Numbered from the stretch's first letter, positions 39,355 to 50,130 are shown. The stretch: 64,000 nucleotides of DNA from Caballeronia sp. dw_276 (GCF_018449635.1 NZ_JAAVUV010000003.1:496001-560000), one strand, 5' to 3'. Numbers and translations are program-made. Notes: generated from the letters alone by a model not told the origin.

Positions 39355-40011
39355 ATGAACTCGAAAATGATGACGCGCTTGTCCGTAATCGCCGTAGCCG
39401 GTGCATTGGTCGCCGGTTGCGCTTCGCAGCAGGGCAATAACGCTGCTGTGGGCACCGGCATTGGCGCTGCGACCGGCGCCGGCATCGGCGCGATCTTCGG
39501 CGGCGGCAAGGGCGCGGCCATCGGTGCAGGCGTCGGCGCTGCTGCGGGCGGCATCACCGGTTACAACTGGCAGGCCATCAAGGGCAAGCTGACGGGCGCA
39601 ACGCAAGGCACGGGCACGCAAGTGACCGAGCAGCAAGACGGATCGCTGAAGGTCAACATCCCCAACGCAATTTCCTTCGATACCAACAGCTACGCCATCA
39701 AGCCGACGTTCGCGCCTGTGCTCGACCAGGTTACGCAAACGCTGGTGCAGCATCCGGAGCTGATCGCCCAAGTGGTTGGCCACACGGACAGCACCGGTCA
39801 GGCGGCTTACAACCAGACCTTGTCGCAAAATCGTGCACAAAGCGTGGCGTCGTACCTCGCCGGACACGGCGTTGCCGCTCAGCGTCTGGCAGCTTCGGGC
39901 ATGGGACAGACCCAGCCTATCGCTGACAACGCCACCGAAGCCGGCCGTGCACAAAATCGCCGCGTAGAGATTTATCTGCGCGCGACGGCACAACCGGGAC
40001 AAGTGCAGTAA
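39355..40011 (+). CDS. OmpA-family lipoprotein with glycine-zipper domain
   Basis: This 218-aa outer-membrane lipoprotein has lipobox LVAGC (Cys22). A glycine-zipper stretch (about 30-68, GTGIGAATGAGIGAIFGGGK and onward) precedes an OmpA-like peptidoglycan-binding domain (FDTNSYAIKPTF; VVGHTDSTGQAAYNQTLSQN; AQNRRVEIYL). The domain's Asp and Arg for diaminopimelate binding are present in HTDSTG and NRRVEI. It likely anchors the outer membrane to the wall. GGAG lies upstream of the ATG. It is similar in layout to YiaD. Confidence 0.92.
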   Translation: MNSKMMTRLSVIAVAGALVAGCASQQGNNAAVGTGIGAATGAGIGAIFGGGKGAAIGAGVGAAAGGITGYNWQAIKGKLTGATQGTGTQVTEQQDGSLKVNIPNAISFDTNSYAIKPTFAPVLDQVTQTLVQHPELIAQVVGHTDSTGQAAYNQTLSQNRAQSVASYLAGHGVAAQRLAASGMGQTQPIADNATEAGRAQNRRVEIYLRATAQPGQVQ

Positions 40012-40376
40012 GCAGATTGATTTACAAGGGGAATTGACACTTTTGGCGGCGCAGCCAAGGTTTTGACCGGTTCTGGAAAATATCGCGAAGAATCGCGAGA
40101 AAGCCGGAAAATATTTGAAACTTTGGCCGCACACCGCGTGTCTGTATTAGCGGTAGGTGGCTGGCAGTGCCGCCACGTGCCATTCTCCTCTTGTCGTTGT
40201 TGCTCCGGGGCCCGCTATATCGCCCCGGTTTTTTTTCGCCCAGAATTTGCGCACTGCCGGGTTTTGGCCCAGCCTGCGTCACCTTCCCCCGCTCCCAGCG
40301 TGCTGTTCGCCTCCTGCTAGAATCGTGGTTCGCTTTTTCACGCAATCATCGACTTTCAACCGCAGGTCAGCGCCTT
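40012..40376 (+). promoter_or_regulatory. intergenic region before metG
   Basis: This 365-bp stretch holds an intrinsic terminator at 40205-40236 (listed separately) and, presumably, the metG promoter in the last 140 bp. No gene is seen here. No T-box or SAM riboswitch core was recognised. Confidence 0.5.
40205..40236 (+). terminator. Rho-independent terminator between the lipoprotein gene and metG
   Basis: Stem CCGGGGC (40205-40211) pairs with GCCCCGG (40222-40228) around a 10-nt loop and is followed by eight T residues (40229-40236). It is 194 nt past the lipoprotein stop and 140 nt before the metG start. It may end a long 3' UTR or act as a metG leader attenuator. Confidence 0.85.
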
Positions 40377-42491
40377 ATGTCATCGTCAGCACCGATTTCC
40401 GCACCCGCCCACCGTCGAGTCCTCGTCACGTCCGCGCTCCCGTACGCGAACGGCCAGATTCATATCGGCCATATGGTCGAATATATCCAGACGGATATCT
40501 GGGTCCGGACGCTGCGAATGCACGGTCACGAGGTGTATTACGTCGGCGCTGACGATACCCACGGCACGCCCATCATGCTGCGCGCCGAACAGGAAGGCAT
40601 CACGCCGAAACAATTGATCGAACGCGTTGGCAAAGAGCACAAACGCGATTTCGACAGTTTCGGCATTTCCTTCGATAACTACTACTCGACCGATGCCGAG
40701 GAAAACCGCGTCCTGTGTGAATCGATCTATAAGTCGCTCCAGGAAGCCGGCTTGATCGATGCACGGGATATCGAGCAAGCCTACGACCCGGTCAAGGAAA
40801 TGTTCCTGCCGGACCGCTTCATCAAGGGCGAATGCCCGAAGTGCGGCGCCAAAGACCAATACGGCGACAATTGCGAAGTGTGCGGCTCGACGTACCAGCC
40901 GCTCGACCTGATCAACCCGTATTCGGTGGTCTCGGGCGCAACGCCCGTGCGCAAGACATCGACGCACTACTTTTTCCGCCTATCCGATCCCCGCTGCGAA
41001 GACTTCCTGCGCGGTTGGGTCAGCGGCCTGGCGCAGCCGGAAGCCACGAACAAGATGCGCGAATGGCTTGGCGACAAAGGCGAAGCCAAGCTCGCAGACT
41101 GGGACATTTCGCGCGATTCGCCGTATTTCGGCTTTGAAATTCCGGGCGCTCCGGGCAAATATTTCTATGTGTGGGTAGATGCACCTGTCGGCTATTACGC
41201 CAGCTTCAAGAACCTGGCCGATGCGCGCGGCCTCGATTTCGAAGAGTGGATCCGGCCGGGAACGAAGACGGAGCAGTATCACTTCATCGGCAAGGACATT
41301 CTGTATTTCCATACGCTGTTCTGGCCGGCCATGCTGCAGTTTTCCGGTCATCGGACGCCAACGAACGTTTTTGCCCACGGTTTCCTGACCGTCGATGGCG
41401 CGAAGATGTCGAAGTCGCGCGGCACGTTCATCACGGCGAAAAGCGTGATCGACACGGGTATCAATCCGGAGTGGCTGCGCTATTACTTCGCCGCGAAGCT
41501 GAACCACACAATGGAAGACATCGACCTGAATCTCGATGATTTCCAGGCGCGCGTAAACAGCGATCTGGTCGGCAAGTACGTGAATATTGCGAGCCGGGCG
41601 GCGGGTTTCCTGATCAAGCGTTTCGATGGCCGCGTGCAGGACAGCGCGATGAACCATCCGCTGCTACAGCAATTGCGCGCGGCGGTTCCGCAGATTGCCG
41701 CGCTGTTCGAAGCGCGCGAATATGGCCGCGCGCTGCGCACGACCATGGATCTCGCCGATGCTGTCAACGGATATGTGGATACCGCGAAGCCCTGGGATCA
41801 AGCAAAGGACCCGGCGAATGCGGCCGCGCTGCACGAAACCTGCAGCGTCAGCCTGGAAGCGTTCCGTTTGCTGTCACTCGCGTTGAAGCCGGTGTTGCCA
41901 TTGCTGGCGGAATCGGTGGAAGCGTTTCTGGGTATCAAGCCGCTGGTTTGGGCAGATACAACCACGCCGCTCAGCTCGTCGCAACCGATCAACGCGTACA
42001 AACACTTGATGACACGTGTCGATCCGAAGCAGATTGAGGCATTGATTGCGGCGAACCGCGAATCGATCGCGCCGGGACAAGCTGCGGCTGCGGCAGTTGC
42101 TGCGCCCGCATCGAAGAAAGCCGCGAAGGAAAAAGCGCCGGAAGCCGAAGGCACAATTTCCATCGATGACTTCGCGAAAGTCGATCTGCGTATTGCGAAG
42201 ATCGTGGATTGCACGGCCGTGGAAGGTTCGGACAAGCTGCTGCAACTGACGCTGGATGTTGGCGAAGAAAAAACGCGCAACGTGTTTTCCGGCATCAAGT
42301 CGGCGTATCAGCCCCAAGACCTGATCGGCAAGTTCACGGTGATGGTCGCGAATCTCGCGCCGCGCAAGATGAAGTTCGGATTGTCGGAAGGCATGGTGCT
42401 GGCGGCATCGGCGGCGGACGAGAAAGCCGAACCGGGCCTGTATATCCTCGAACCGCACGGCGGCGCTAAGCCGGGAATGCGCGTGAAGTAA
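40377..42491 (+). CDS. metG: methionyl-tRNA synthetase
   Basis: MetRS charges elongator and initiator tRNA-Met. The 704-aa enzyme has the class I HIGH motif in [14 protein letters not shown] (about residues 22-35). A zinc knuckle ([18 protein letters not shown]) lies near residues 155-175 and the KMSKS loop in [14 protein letters not shown]-terminal tRNA-binding/dimerisation (EMAP-II-like) domain ([20 protein letters not shown] and following) is joined by an Ala/Lys linker. The ATG at 40377 starts directly at the family N-terminus. It is followed by a strong terminator. Confidence 0.98.
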   Translation: MSSSAPISAPAHRRVLVTSALPYANGQIHIGHMVEYIQTDIWVRTLRMHGHEVYYVGADDTHGTPIMLRAEQEGITPKQLIERVGKEHKRDFDSFGISFDNYYSTDAEENRVLCESIYKSLQEAGLIDARDIEQAYDPVKEMFLPDRFIKGECPKCGAKDQYGDNCEVCGSTYQPLDLINPYSVVSGATPVRKTSTHYFFRLSDPRCEDFLRGWVSGLAQPEATNKMREWLGDKGEAKLADWDISRDSPYFGFEIPGAPGKYFYVWVDAPVGYYASFKNLADARGLDFEEWIRPGTKTEQYHFIGKDILYFHTLFWPAMLQFSGHRTPTNVFAHGFLTVDGAKMSKSRGTFITAKSVIDTGINPEWLRYYFAAKLNHTMEDIDLNLDDFQARVNSDLVGKYVNIASRAAGFLIKRFDGRVQDSAMNHPLLQQLRAAVPQIAALFEAREYGRALRTTMDLADAVNGYVDTAKPWDQAKDPANAAALHETCSVSLEAFRLLSLALKPVLPLLAESVEAFLGIKPLVWADTTTPLSSSQPINAYKHLMTRVDPKQIEALIAANRESIAPGQAAAAAVAAPASKKAAKEKAPEAEGTISIDDFAKVDLRIAKIVDCTAVEGSDKLLQLTLDVGEEKTRNVFSGIKSAYQPQDLIGKFTVMVANLAPRKMKFGLSEGMVLAASAADEKAEPGLYILEPHGGAKPGMRVK

Positions 42492-42514
42492 AGTCCCGGG
42501 CAAAGCGTAAAGTG

Positions 42515-42549
42515 AAGAGCCGTTCAACTCGCGTTGAACGGCTCTTTTT
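42515..42549 (+). terminator. Rho-independent terminator of metG
   Basis: A perfect 14-bp stem (42515-42528 with 42533-42546) has a TCGC loop and is followed by T residues. It lies between metG and the convergent tamB and may serve both. Confidence 0.9.
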
Positions 42550-42555
42550 ACATGC

Positions 42556-45500
42556 CTACTTCTCCGACGGCCCGTTTCTTCGCGCCCACGAATCGAAGCG
42601 TCGCGTATAAAGCAGATCGAGCCCCTGGAACGTGCCGCCATATGCGGAAACGGACCAGAAACGCGAGAGGTTCAGCGTCATCTTGATGGCGTTGCTTGCG
42701 GACTGCAGGCCCTGCTCGTAGCCGAGCACAAGGCGTTCGTTGATCGCCTTCGACAACATCACGACTTGCGGATCAGTCAGTCCGACCTCACTGGTGCCGA
42801 TAGAAAATTCATCCAGCCCGAAGGTCTGCGCGATCCGCTTGCCGCTCGCGCTTCCAAGCAATGCCAATGCGTTGGTCATCGCGCTTTGCTGGCCCACGTT
42901 GTTGCCCTGATCCGTGCCATGACCGAACAGCAGCCATGACAGCTTTTCGTTGTCCGGCACGTTCGGCTCGGAAATCAGTTTGGCATTGGGCGCCTGCACC
43001 GTTCCCGTCACTTGCACGCCGGCTTCGATTTCCTGATTGCGGCGCATTGCGAGGATGTTGATGCCGGGATTAGCGACCGGCCCGTTGAACGTGAAGAATC
43101 CGTTCTCGATACCGAGTTTTCGCCCGAACGCCGTGTACGTTGAACCGGGCGTCACCCGCACGTTGCCGACCGCGCGCAACGGCATATTCGGCGCGCTCAT
43201 CGCGGTAATGGTTCCGGCGAGACCCAGGTCGGCGCCCGCGCCACGGAAACGGAACTTCTGCCCAAGGTTGATATCGATATTCGCGCGTGGCGCAAACGCG
43301 CCCACGGGTTTGTCGCCGGTGGCCACCACAGCCTGGTCTTCGCCCTTCACCGTGCCGTCCGGCCGCACGATCACGACGTCGTCGCCGAGCGAAGGCGCCG
43401 ATTGCTCCGGCAGATCGAAAAGCGCGTGATCGACAGTGAACTTGCCGTCGATATTCATGCCCCCCTTCAACCCCGCATTCGCCACCGACGCGCTACCTGA
43501 CAATTGCAACTGCCGGTCCGGCGACGCAAACAGTTCCAGCTTGTCCGCAATGATGCTCGCCGTCAGATCCGGCTGATCCTGATCGAGCCGAACCTTGCCG
43601 GTGGCGCGCAACGTGCCGCTCGCGCCGTGGAACTCGACCTGCTGCAGATCAACGAGGTTCTCGGAAAGTGCAATTCGGATCACGCCGTCCTTCAACTGCA
43701 CGCCCTGATCGATGACCGTCACCGACAACCCGTCGCCCGTCAGCATGCCGGACACCGTCGGCTTGGCGACGATTCCCGCGATAGTCAGCTTGAGGCCAAT
43801 CCGGCCATCGAGCAGGTAGGTCGGGCCGATCAATCCGCCCGTTGTGCGCAGCGTCGGCACATTGGCTTCAATGCCGCCGCTCACAGGCGCTTCATCGGAC
43901 ACGGTCAGCACGCCATCGCGCGAAACCAGCGTTGTATGGACGTTGGCATCGATCACGCCGATGCGCGACGCCTGCGCGTGCAACGTGGCGTTGAGCCGAT
44001 TGCCGCCGGTGAAATCGGCGCGCGCGGCGATGTCCGTGATGCCGAGCGCGGCGACGCCACGAGCGGCATCGATGGAAACGTCACCACCACGCCGCTTCAC
44101 CTGCACATAGCCCGTCGCGGTCGCGCCGAGCGCGAAGTTCCAGTCGCCATCGAAGACGAGGTCGGTCTTGATTGGCGGCGGCCCCCCCATCAGCTCCTGA
44201 CGGATTTCAAGCATTCGCAAAACGGAGAGATTGGTGAGCGACCCCACGGAACTGATCCGTCCGCTGTCGAATGCGAACGATTTCAGGTCGAGCACGGCGC
44301 CCTCCGCCGACAATCGCGTCGCGCCCAGCGCAACATGATTAGGCGCGTAACTCACGGTCAGCGGCGCGTCGAGATTCAGGTTCGGCGTGCCCTTATTCGA
44401 TAAACGCGTGACCGTGCCGTCCCAATGCGCGCCGTCGCGGGCGTCCGTCAGGCGCCCGTTCGCCGCAAGCGTCAGATTGACCGCATTGCCGCGCAACTTG
44501 CCAACGGCCGTCGCGTTGAGCGTGTGATTGGCGCGCGTGCCGTTCAGGTCAGCGTCGAAGCTCGAAAGGTCGACGCCGTCCGTGCTGACATCGCGCGCCT
44601 TCAACGTGAACACGAGCGCCCCGTTCGCGCCGTCCCGCGCCTCGGCCCGTCCTTCTGCGTGGCCGACGCGATTGGCGCCGAACACCACGCTGTCGGCCTG
44701 ATAGTTCGCCGCAACGTTCGGATGCGCAAACGAACCGGTGAGATCGCCGTCCGCCTTCACGAGGCCCGCCAGGCCGAAGCCAAGGCGCTCGAGCTGCGGT
44801 GCATCGATTCGAAAACGCAAGCGATCGCTCGGCGTACCGAAGCTGCCATTCAGATCGACGTTATTACCCGCGATGGAAAGCGTCGCATTGCTCGGCAAGA
44901 TGCGCGTTCCCACTACCTGGACGGTCCCCGAGCCGGTTAGCGGCAAATTGTCGTAGACGCTGTCGCCGAGCTTGAATTGCGCTTTCGTGGTGAGTGTCGG
45001 CGCGAGTACGCCGGTCGCGGAAAGCGTGCCGTTGACGCGCGCTTCTATGGTCCGCGGTTTCGCGGCCGGTCGCTTTGCGCCCTTCGCCGGCGGCGGCGTT
45101 GCGAGCAGTTGATCGGACAGCAACAACGGATTGAAATCGACGATCTTCGCCTTCAGGTCGTAGCTCGAATGCACATCTTTCTTGAGCGCGCCGCTCAGCT
45201 CGACATGCCCCTTCCCCACGCTCACCTTCACGGCGTCGAAGGCGGTTTGCTTCGGATCGAGGGTGATCTTGCCCTGCGCGCGCAGCGCGGCCTTGGCGTC
45301 GTTCAGATCGAGCAAGATGGTCTGCGTATCGCCAGCAAGCTTGATACCGATCGGTCCACCAAACTGCGTCGGCCGGATGGTCGATTGAATTTGATTCAAA
45401 TCGAGCTTTGCCACTTTCAGGTCGAACTCGCCCTTGCCGTCTTTCAGAGTCCCGCCGCCCGTGAGCGTCGCATCCTTCAAAAGCCGCACGTTCAGACCAG

Positions 45501-46602
45501 AGATGATTTGCTCGGAGGCATCGAGCTTCACGTTCGCATGGGCGTCGATCAGGGGGATCAACTGCTTGTCCACAGTACCCGGCTTCGCATTCACAATAGA
45601 AACCGGCCCGGTCACGACCAGCGCGTTCGGGGTTGCCGGATCGGGCTTCAGTTCGGCGCGCAACGCCAGATCCGCGAACGGCGCGCTCGCGCTGAACGCC
45701 TGCGGATTGACATGATCCACGGTGACGAGCGCGCGCTTGAGCGGCACGTCGCCGAACGGCTCGGCCTCCACGTGCGCATTGCCCTTCAGCTTCATGCCGC
45801 TGGCATCGATATCCGCCGTCAGGTTCTCGAGCGACCCGGAAAGGCGCGCGGCAACTTGTACGGTTTCGTCGCTTACCTTGCCTGAATAACCGACATCGCC
45901 CGTCAGCGGAAACGGCCGCGCGCCGCCGTCGAGCTTCAGCGCCGCCGTGACCGCGCCGAACGGCGTATCGAGGCGCTGGACGGTGGCCGCGTGATGACGG
46001 CCATCGCTATGACCCGACAACGCGAGCCGGGAAAATTCCGTGGTCGTCGCGCCTTCGTGAAGACGCAGTTTGTCGAGCGTGACGTCGCTGATGACAAGCT
46101 GGATCGGCAAGCGCAGATCCTTCGGCAACTCGACCGGGCTGGTACTTTTCGGCGATGGCGCTATCCGGGCATCGACCGTTCCGACATGCAAATAGTCGAT
46201 GGTGAAACGCAACGGCTCGCGCGTCAGTTCCCACTTGCCCGAGACCTTGTCCACGGCGACGTCCGTACCGTCGGCGCCTTTCCAGTGAACGTTGCGCAAA
46301 TGCAGGCCGGTCGAGATCGCACCGCCATCGAGCGTGCCGCTCAAACGCCCGCCAAGCAGCGACGTTGCCGCCTGCCAGACATAACGTGTCCCGCGCTCGC
46401 TGCTCAGGCCGTACAAAATCATTGCGAGACCAAGCGCCAGGCACAGCACCAGCACGAGAACACTACCGCCCAGCCATTTTGCGAACCGCCGCCAGCCGCC
46501 GCGCTTCTTCGGAACCGGCTTGCCGCCTTCGGACGCGCCGTCTCCCCGGCCCTTCGAAGGGTCCGGTCGGTCTGCGGGCGGTTGGCCATTCTGTTCCGTC
46601 AT
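42556..46602 (-). CDS. tamB: translocation and assembly module protein TamB
   Basis: TamB is a 1348-aa periplasm-spanning protein anchored in the inner membrane. The N-terminus is basic and charged, then a single transmembrane helix (GSVLVLVLCLALGLAMILYGL, about residues 46-66) is followed by a long beta-rich repetitive region. The C-terminal DUF490/TamB domain ends GGTFQGLDLLYTRRFDSWARR. With TamA it helps assemble some outer-membrane proteins and may help move phospholipids to the outer membrane. It starts 28 bp after the tamA stop, in one operon. Length fits the family. Confidence 0.94.
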   Translation of the reverse strand: MTEQNGQPPADRPDPSKGRGDGASEGGKPVPKKRGGWRRFAKWLGGSVLVLVLCLALGLAMILYGLSSERGTRYVWQAATSLLGGRLSGTLDGGAISTGLHLRNVHWKGADGTDVAVDKVSGKWELTREPLRFTIDYLHVGTVDARIAPSPKSTSPVELPKDLRLPIQLVISDVTLDKLRLHEGATTTEFSRLALSGHSDGRHHAATVQRLDTPFGAVTAALKLDGGARPFPLTGDVGYSGKVSDETVQVAARLSGSLENLTADIDASGMKLKGNAHVEAEPFGDVPLKRALVTVDHVNPQAFSASAPFADLALRAELKPDPATPNALVVTGPVSIVNAKPGTVDKQLIPLIDAHANVKLDASEQIISGLNVRLLKDATLTGGGTLKDGKGEFDLKVAKLDLNQIQSTIRPTQFGGPIGIKLAGDTQTILLDLNDAKAALRAQGKITLDPKQTAFDAVKVSVGKGHVELSGALKKDVHSSYDLKAKIVDFNPLLLSDQLLATPPPAKGAKRPAAKPRTIEARVNGTLSATGVLAPTLTTKAQFKLGDSVYDNLPLTGSGTVQVVGTRILPSNATLSIAGNNVDLNGSFGTPSDRLRFRIDAPQLERLGFGLAGLVKADGDLTGSFAHPNVAANYQADSVVFGANRVGHAEGRAEARDGANGALVFTLKARDVSTDGVDLSSFDADLNGTRANHTLNATAVGKLRGNAVNLTLAANGRLTDARDGAHWDGTVTRLSNKGTPNLNLDAPLTVSYAPNHVALGATRLSAEGAVLDLKSFAFDSGRISSVGSLTNLSVLRMLEIRQELMGGPPPIKTDLVFDGDWNFALGATATGYVQVKRRGGDVSIDAARGVAALGITDIAARADFTGGNRLNATLHAQASRIGVIDANVHTTLVSRDGVLTVSDEAPVSGGIEANVPTLRTTGGLIGPTYLLDGRIGLKLTIAGIVAKPTVSGMLTGDGLSVTVIDQGVQLKDGVIRIALSENLVDLQQVEFHGASGTLRATGKVRLDQDQPDLTASIIADKLELFASPDRQLQLSGSASVANAGLKGGMNIDGKFTVDHALFDLPEQSAPSLGDDVVIVRPDGTVKGEDQAVVATGDKPVGAFAPRANIDINLGQKFRFRGAGADLGLAGTITAMSAPNMPLRAVGNVRVTPGSTYTAFGRKLGIENGFFTFNGPVANPGINILAMRRNQEIEAGVQVTGTVQAPNAKLISEPNVPDNEKLSWLLFGHGTDQGNNVGQQSAMTNALALLGSASGKRIAQTFGLDEFSIGTSEVGLTDPQVVMLSKAINERLVLGYEQGLQSASNAIKMTLNLSRFWSVSAYGGTFQGLDLLYTRRFDSWARRNGPSEK

Positions 46603-46630
46603 GCGCGAAAGAACACGTTAAGCAAATTCA

Positions 46631-48517
46631 TCAAAAGGCAATTCCAAGCGTCAGGTACGGACGGATATCGCGGTTTTTGAAACCATACGCAATATCCACG
46701 TTCACGGGTCCGACGGGACTGCGCCAGCGCACGCCCACGCCCGCGCCGGGTTCGAAAACGCGCTCGCTCCAGGTGTCGGCGGCCGCGCCGATATCGAAGA
46801 ATGCCGCGCCGCCCCAGTCGTGCGTAAACCAGTGCTGATATTCCGTGCTGCCGGTCAACAGGTATTTGACCGGCAACACCGAGCCATCGACGTCGTGACC
46901 GATACTTTGATAGCCGTAACCCCGTACCGAATTCGCGCCACCCGCACGAAACAGCAGCGACGCCGGAATTCCGCTCGACCCGCCCGTGGTGAACACGCCG
47001 CCGAACTCCGCGCGGAAGACGAACAAGTCGCTCTTGCTCAGCGGCAGGTATTGCAGCAGGTTCGTGTACACGCGGCCAAACGTCTGGTCGGTGAGAATGC
47101 CTTTGACAGCAAAGTCAGCCTCGGCACGAATCAAGTTGCCCGAGCGCGGAAACAGCGGGTCGTCCACGTTGCGGCGCACCCATTGCCACGAAGGTACCAG
47201 CGCGCGGCTCGTTGTAGGCGGTCCGACGTTCTGCGTTAGCCGATCGGCATAGAAAAGCAGCGAATACGTGGTGTCGATGTTCTGCAGCGAGCGCGAACGC
47301 TGCACGCCGGCGCGCGCGCTGTAGATGCGCGTATCGGACACATTGGTGTTGGTGTACGAAGCCAGCACGCTGTTCACCCACGCCCGGTTGCCCGGCGGCA
47401 TGGCGAGCTGGACCTGCCCATATTGCTGCGTCTGGTCGATACGGCCCGACACCGTGAATGGATAAGCCTTCCCGAACGTATCCAGATAGCTGTAGGCGCC
47501 CTGGATGTGCGGCCCGGTATCGGTCGCGTAACCCACGCCGTAGCGCACGCTGTTATACGGGTATTCGCTGACCTTCAGGTGCATCGGCGTTTCGACGGGC
47601 TTGGTGACGTCGTTATCGGCGTCGATGGCAACCGACGCGTAATACGGCGTGTTCTGCAACTGGCGCTGCATTTCGTTCACGCGCGCTACGTCGTAGATAT
47701 CGCCCTCGTGAATGGGGTTCACGTTGTGAATGATCTGTTCGGGATAGCGCCGCACGCCTGACACGTCGAGCTTGCCGAACGTGAAGGTCGGGCCGCTGTC
47801 GAACGTCACCGAGAGATCCACGATATGCGTGCGCGGGTTGACTCGCGCCTTTGATTGCGAAATCTTCGCGCCCAGATAACGCCGCGACTGAAGCGCTTTC
47901 AGCGAGGCATTTTTCGCATCGTCCCACGCGCCTTGCGAGAACGGATCGCCTTCGTGAACGGAAAACGCAAAGCGCGCGGTGTTTTCCTGCGCGCGATCCT
48001 CCTCCGTGATCGCGCCCTTGAAGGTGAGCGACACGGAGGCGACCTTGGTTTGCGGGCCGGGATCGACGGAGATCGTGACGGAGCGTTTGTCGCCCTCGCG
48101 TTTGACGTCGGTGCGCACCACGGGCGTGAAATAGCCGTCGGTGGAGACGAGATCGCGCACTTCCTGTGGTGTGGCCGTCACGAGGAAGTCGAATTGTTCG
48201 TCGCTGATATCGTCGCGTTTCTTGAAACGGGACAAATCCAGATGGTCCTTCAAGAGCGACCTGACGCTGCGGGGAGCGTCGATATCCACGTCATATTTGG
48301 CGTGTGCGGGCACGGCGAAGACGCAGAGCGCCAGCGCGTGGAGCGACCAGACGGCGCGTCGCACGAGTGACGACGCACGGGAAGGCGCTTTCGACGATGC
48401 AACCAGCGGCGTTTTCAGCCGCCGGTGCTCGGCTTGCCCGCGCTTGAAGCGCAGCGGATCAAACAGGCGCCCCGCCAAACGTGACCTCCGGGTTGGATAA
48501 AACAAAGAGTTGGGCAA
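46631..48517 (-). CDS. tamA: Omp85-family assembly protein TamA
   Basis: TamA is the outer-membrane partner of TamB. The 628-aa protein has POTRA domains (about residues 75-330) and a C-terminal Omp85 barrel with the RGYGYQSIG (VRGYGYQ) lid-lock motif near residue 540, ending YLTLGIAF. The start is uncertain. TTG at 48517 has GGAAG 8 nt upstream, but the signal peptide (SLHALALCVFAVPAHA) begins only at about residue 57. A GTG at 48364 would give a conventional signal. tamB follows 28 bp downstream. Confidence 0.92.
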   Translation of the reverse strand: MPNSLFYPTRRSRLAGRLFDPLRFKRGQAEHRRLKTPLVASSKAPSRASSLVRRAVWSLHALALCVFAVPAHAKYDVDIDAPRSVRSLLKDHLDLSRFKKRDDISDEQFDFLVTATPQEVRDLVSTDGYFTPVVRTDVKREGDKRSVTISVDPGPQTKVASVSLTFKGAITEEDRAQENTARFAFSVHEGDPFSQGAWDDAKNASLKALQSRRYLGAKISQSKARVNPRTHIVDLSVTFDSGPTFTFGKLDVSGVRRYPEQIIHNVNPIHEGDIYDVARVNEMQRQLQNTPYYASVAIDADNDVTKPVETPMHLKVSEYPYNSVRYGVGYATDTGPHIQGAYSYLDTFGKAYPFTVSGRIDQTQQYGQVQLAMPPGNRAWVNSVLASYTNTNVSDTRIYSARAGVQRSRSLQNIDTTYSLLFYADRLTQNVGPPTTSRALVPSWQWVRRNVDDPLFPRSGNLIRAEADFAVKGILTDQTFGRVYTNLLQYLPLSKSDLFVFRAEFGGVFTTGGSSGIPASLLFRAGGANSVRGYGYQSIGHDVDGSVLPVKYLLTGSTEYQHWFTHDWGGAAFFDIGAAADTWSERVFEPGAGVGVRWRSPVGPVNVDIAYGFKNRDIRPYLTLGIAF

Positions 48518-48948
48518 TGAGAAAACTTCCGCCAGACGAGCGGATGATCCGGCAGGCGCTATTTCACCACATCGGCAGCGCCGGCTGTCCCGAAGCGCCC
48601 ATACAGGTCATGCGCACAGCACCCGGATTTCTCGCGCCATGACGGCGCTCAGGCACGCAGGACAAGCGTTCCGTCACGATCCGAAAAACGCGGAGGTGCG
48701 GCTTGGACGGCGCTTTGCCGTGCTTGTTCCGCGATTTTGCAATTAATGACAGGGTTTTTACCAAGCCGGCGTTTCGCAACGAAGCGGGCCATTTTTATAG
48801 ACCGGATGGCCAACGCGCGCTGTTCCCGTCCGGTTTCCGCTCCACGCCCTGATGCTTGCGGTAAAATTGCGTTTGTTCCCGGCGGCGTTTCACCTTACGT
48901 TATGCCGCACCCGTTTCTGAATCGCTTTGATCCAACGGAAGTCGAATC
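48518..48948. other. 431-bp intergenic region between divergent tamA and DUF3460 genes
   Basis: This region holds the outward promoters of both operons. A -10-like TAAAAT (48862-48867) lies 82 bp before the DUF3460 ATG without a clear -35. Several short frames cross it, but none looks coding. No RNA structure was recognised. Confidence 0.4.
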
Positions 48949-49134
48949 ATGTACCAGTCGGACATCACCCAGTTCATCAACAAGCTCAAAGAGCAAAAGC
49001 CGTCGCTGGAAGACGAACAGCGCAAGGGCCGCGCGCTCCTGTGGGACAAGCAGCCGGTCGACCTCGACGAACGCGCGAAGCTGAAAACGTCGCGGGTCGA
49101 GCAAACGTCCTACGTCTATTACCAGAACTTCTGA
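48949..49134 (+). CDS. DUF3460 family small protein
   Basis: This 61-aa acidic/basic protein (starting MYQSDITQFINKLKEQKPSL; ending SYVYYQNF) matches the small DUF3460 family found in Burkholderiales beside scpA. It is probably cytosolic, with one helix and no known function. Its stop lies 2 nt before the GTG of scpA, so the two are likely translated together. Confidence 0.85.
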   Translation: MYQSDITQFINKLKEQKPSLEDEQRKGRALLWDKQPVDLDERAKLKTSRVEQTSYVYYQNF

Positions 49135-49136
49135 AC

Positions 49137-50030
49137 GTGAGTTCAGCGCGCGACGCGCAGCACGCTGCGGATCATTCGGGAACAGATAAGGACGATCGCG
49201 CCGCCGCGCGCGCCGCGCCTGCGACCGATTCCACGCCGAATACCATTGACGGCGTAGCGTTCGCGCATTTGTACGGCGAGCCGCTCTGGAAGCTGCCGAC
49301 GGATTTGTATATCCCGCCGGACGCGCTCGAGATTTTTCTCGAGGCGTTCGAAGGCCCGCTCGACTTGCTGCTGTACCTGATCCGCAAGCAGAACTTCAAC
49401 GTCCTCGACATCCCGATGGCGGACGTGACGCGCCAGTATTTGGGCTACGTCGATCAGATTCGCGAATCGAATCTGGAGTTGGCGGCAGAATATCTGCTGA
49501 TGGCGGCCATGCTGATCGAGATCAAGTCGCGCATGCTGCTGCCGGTGAAAAAAGCGGATACCGGCGAAGAAGCCGAGGATCCGCGCGCCGAACTTGTGCG
49601 GCGCCTGCTCGAATACGAGCAAATGAAGCTCGCGGCGCAGCGACTCGACCACATTCCGCAACTAGGCCGCGACTTCCTGCGCGCCGAAGTGTATGTGGAG
49701 CAAAGCTCGGCGCAGCGCTTCCCCGACGTCGATGTGAACGACCTGCGGGCCGCCTGGGCCGACGTCATCAAACGGGCGCGGCTGGTCGAACATCATAAGA
49801 TCTCGCGCGAAGAATTGTCGGTGCGCGAACACATGAGCGTGATCTTGCGGCGTCTGCAAAACGCTCGTTTCATGGAATTCGGCGATCTCTTCGACCCCAC
49901 GCGCGGCGTGCCCGTCGTGGTCGTGAATTTCATCGCCATGCTGGAGCTGTCGCGCGAATCGCTGATCGAGATTACCCAGGCCGAGCCGTATGCGCCTATC
50001 TATGTGAGGCTCGCGTATTCACCGGCTTGA
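49137..50030 (+). CDS. scpA: segregation and condensation protein ScpA
   Basis: ScpA is the kleisin that bridges SMC heads and binds ScpB. The 297-aa protein has a poorly conserved N-terminal tail (about 60 residues). The kleisin core EGPLDLLLYLIRKQNFNVLDIP follows, then the helical ESNLELAAEYLLMAAMLIEIKSRMLLP and a C-terminal winged helix (VVVVNFIAMLELSRESLIEI). The start is GTG at 49137, 2 nt after the DUF3460 stop; no strong ribosome-binding site is present, which fits coupling. scpB and smc are not in the window. Confidence 0.93.
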   Translation: MSSARDAQHAADHSGTDKDDRAAARAAPATDSTPNTIDGVAFAHLYGEPLWKLPTDLYIPPDALEIFLEAFEGPLDLLLYLIRKQNFNVLDIPMADVTRQYLGYVDQIRESNLELAAEYLLMAAMLIEIKSRMLLPVKKADTGEEAEDPRAELVRRLLEYEQMKLAAQRLDHIPQLGRDFLRAEVYVEQSSAQRFPDVDVNDLRAAWADVIKRARLVEHHKISREELSVREHMSVILRRLQNARFMEFGDLFDPTRGVPVVVVNFIAMLELSRESLIEITQAEPYAPIYVRLAYSPA

Positions 50031-50130
50031 GCGTGAATCCTGTTCATCTGGCGCGATCTTGCATAACCCTTCTCTTTTTTCCCTCGGAGCCGCGTGTTCT
50101 TCGCGTTGCCCGCAAGGAGTCACCCGCTAG

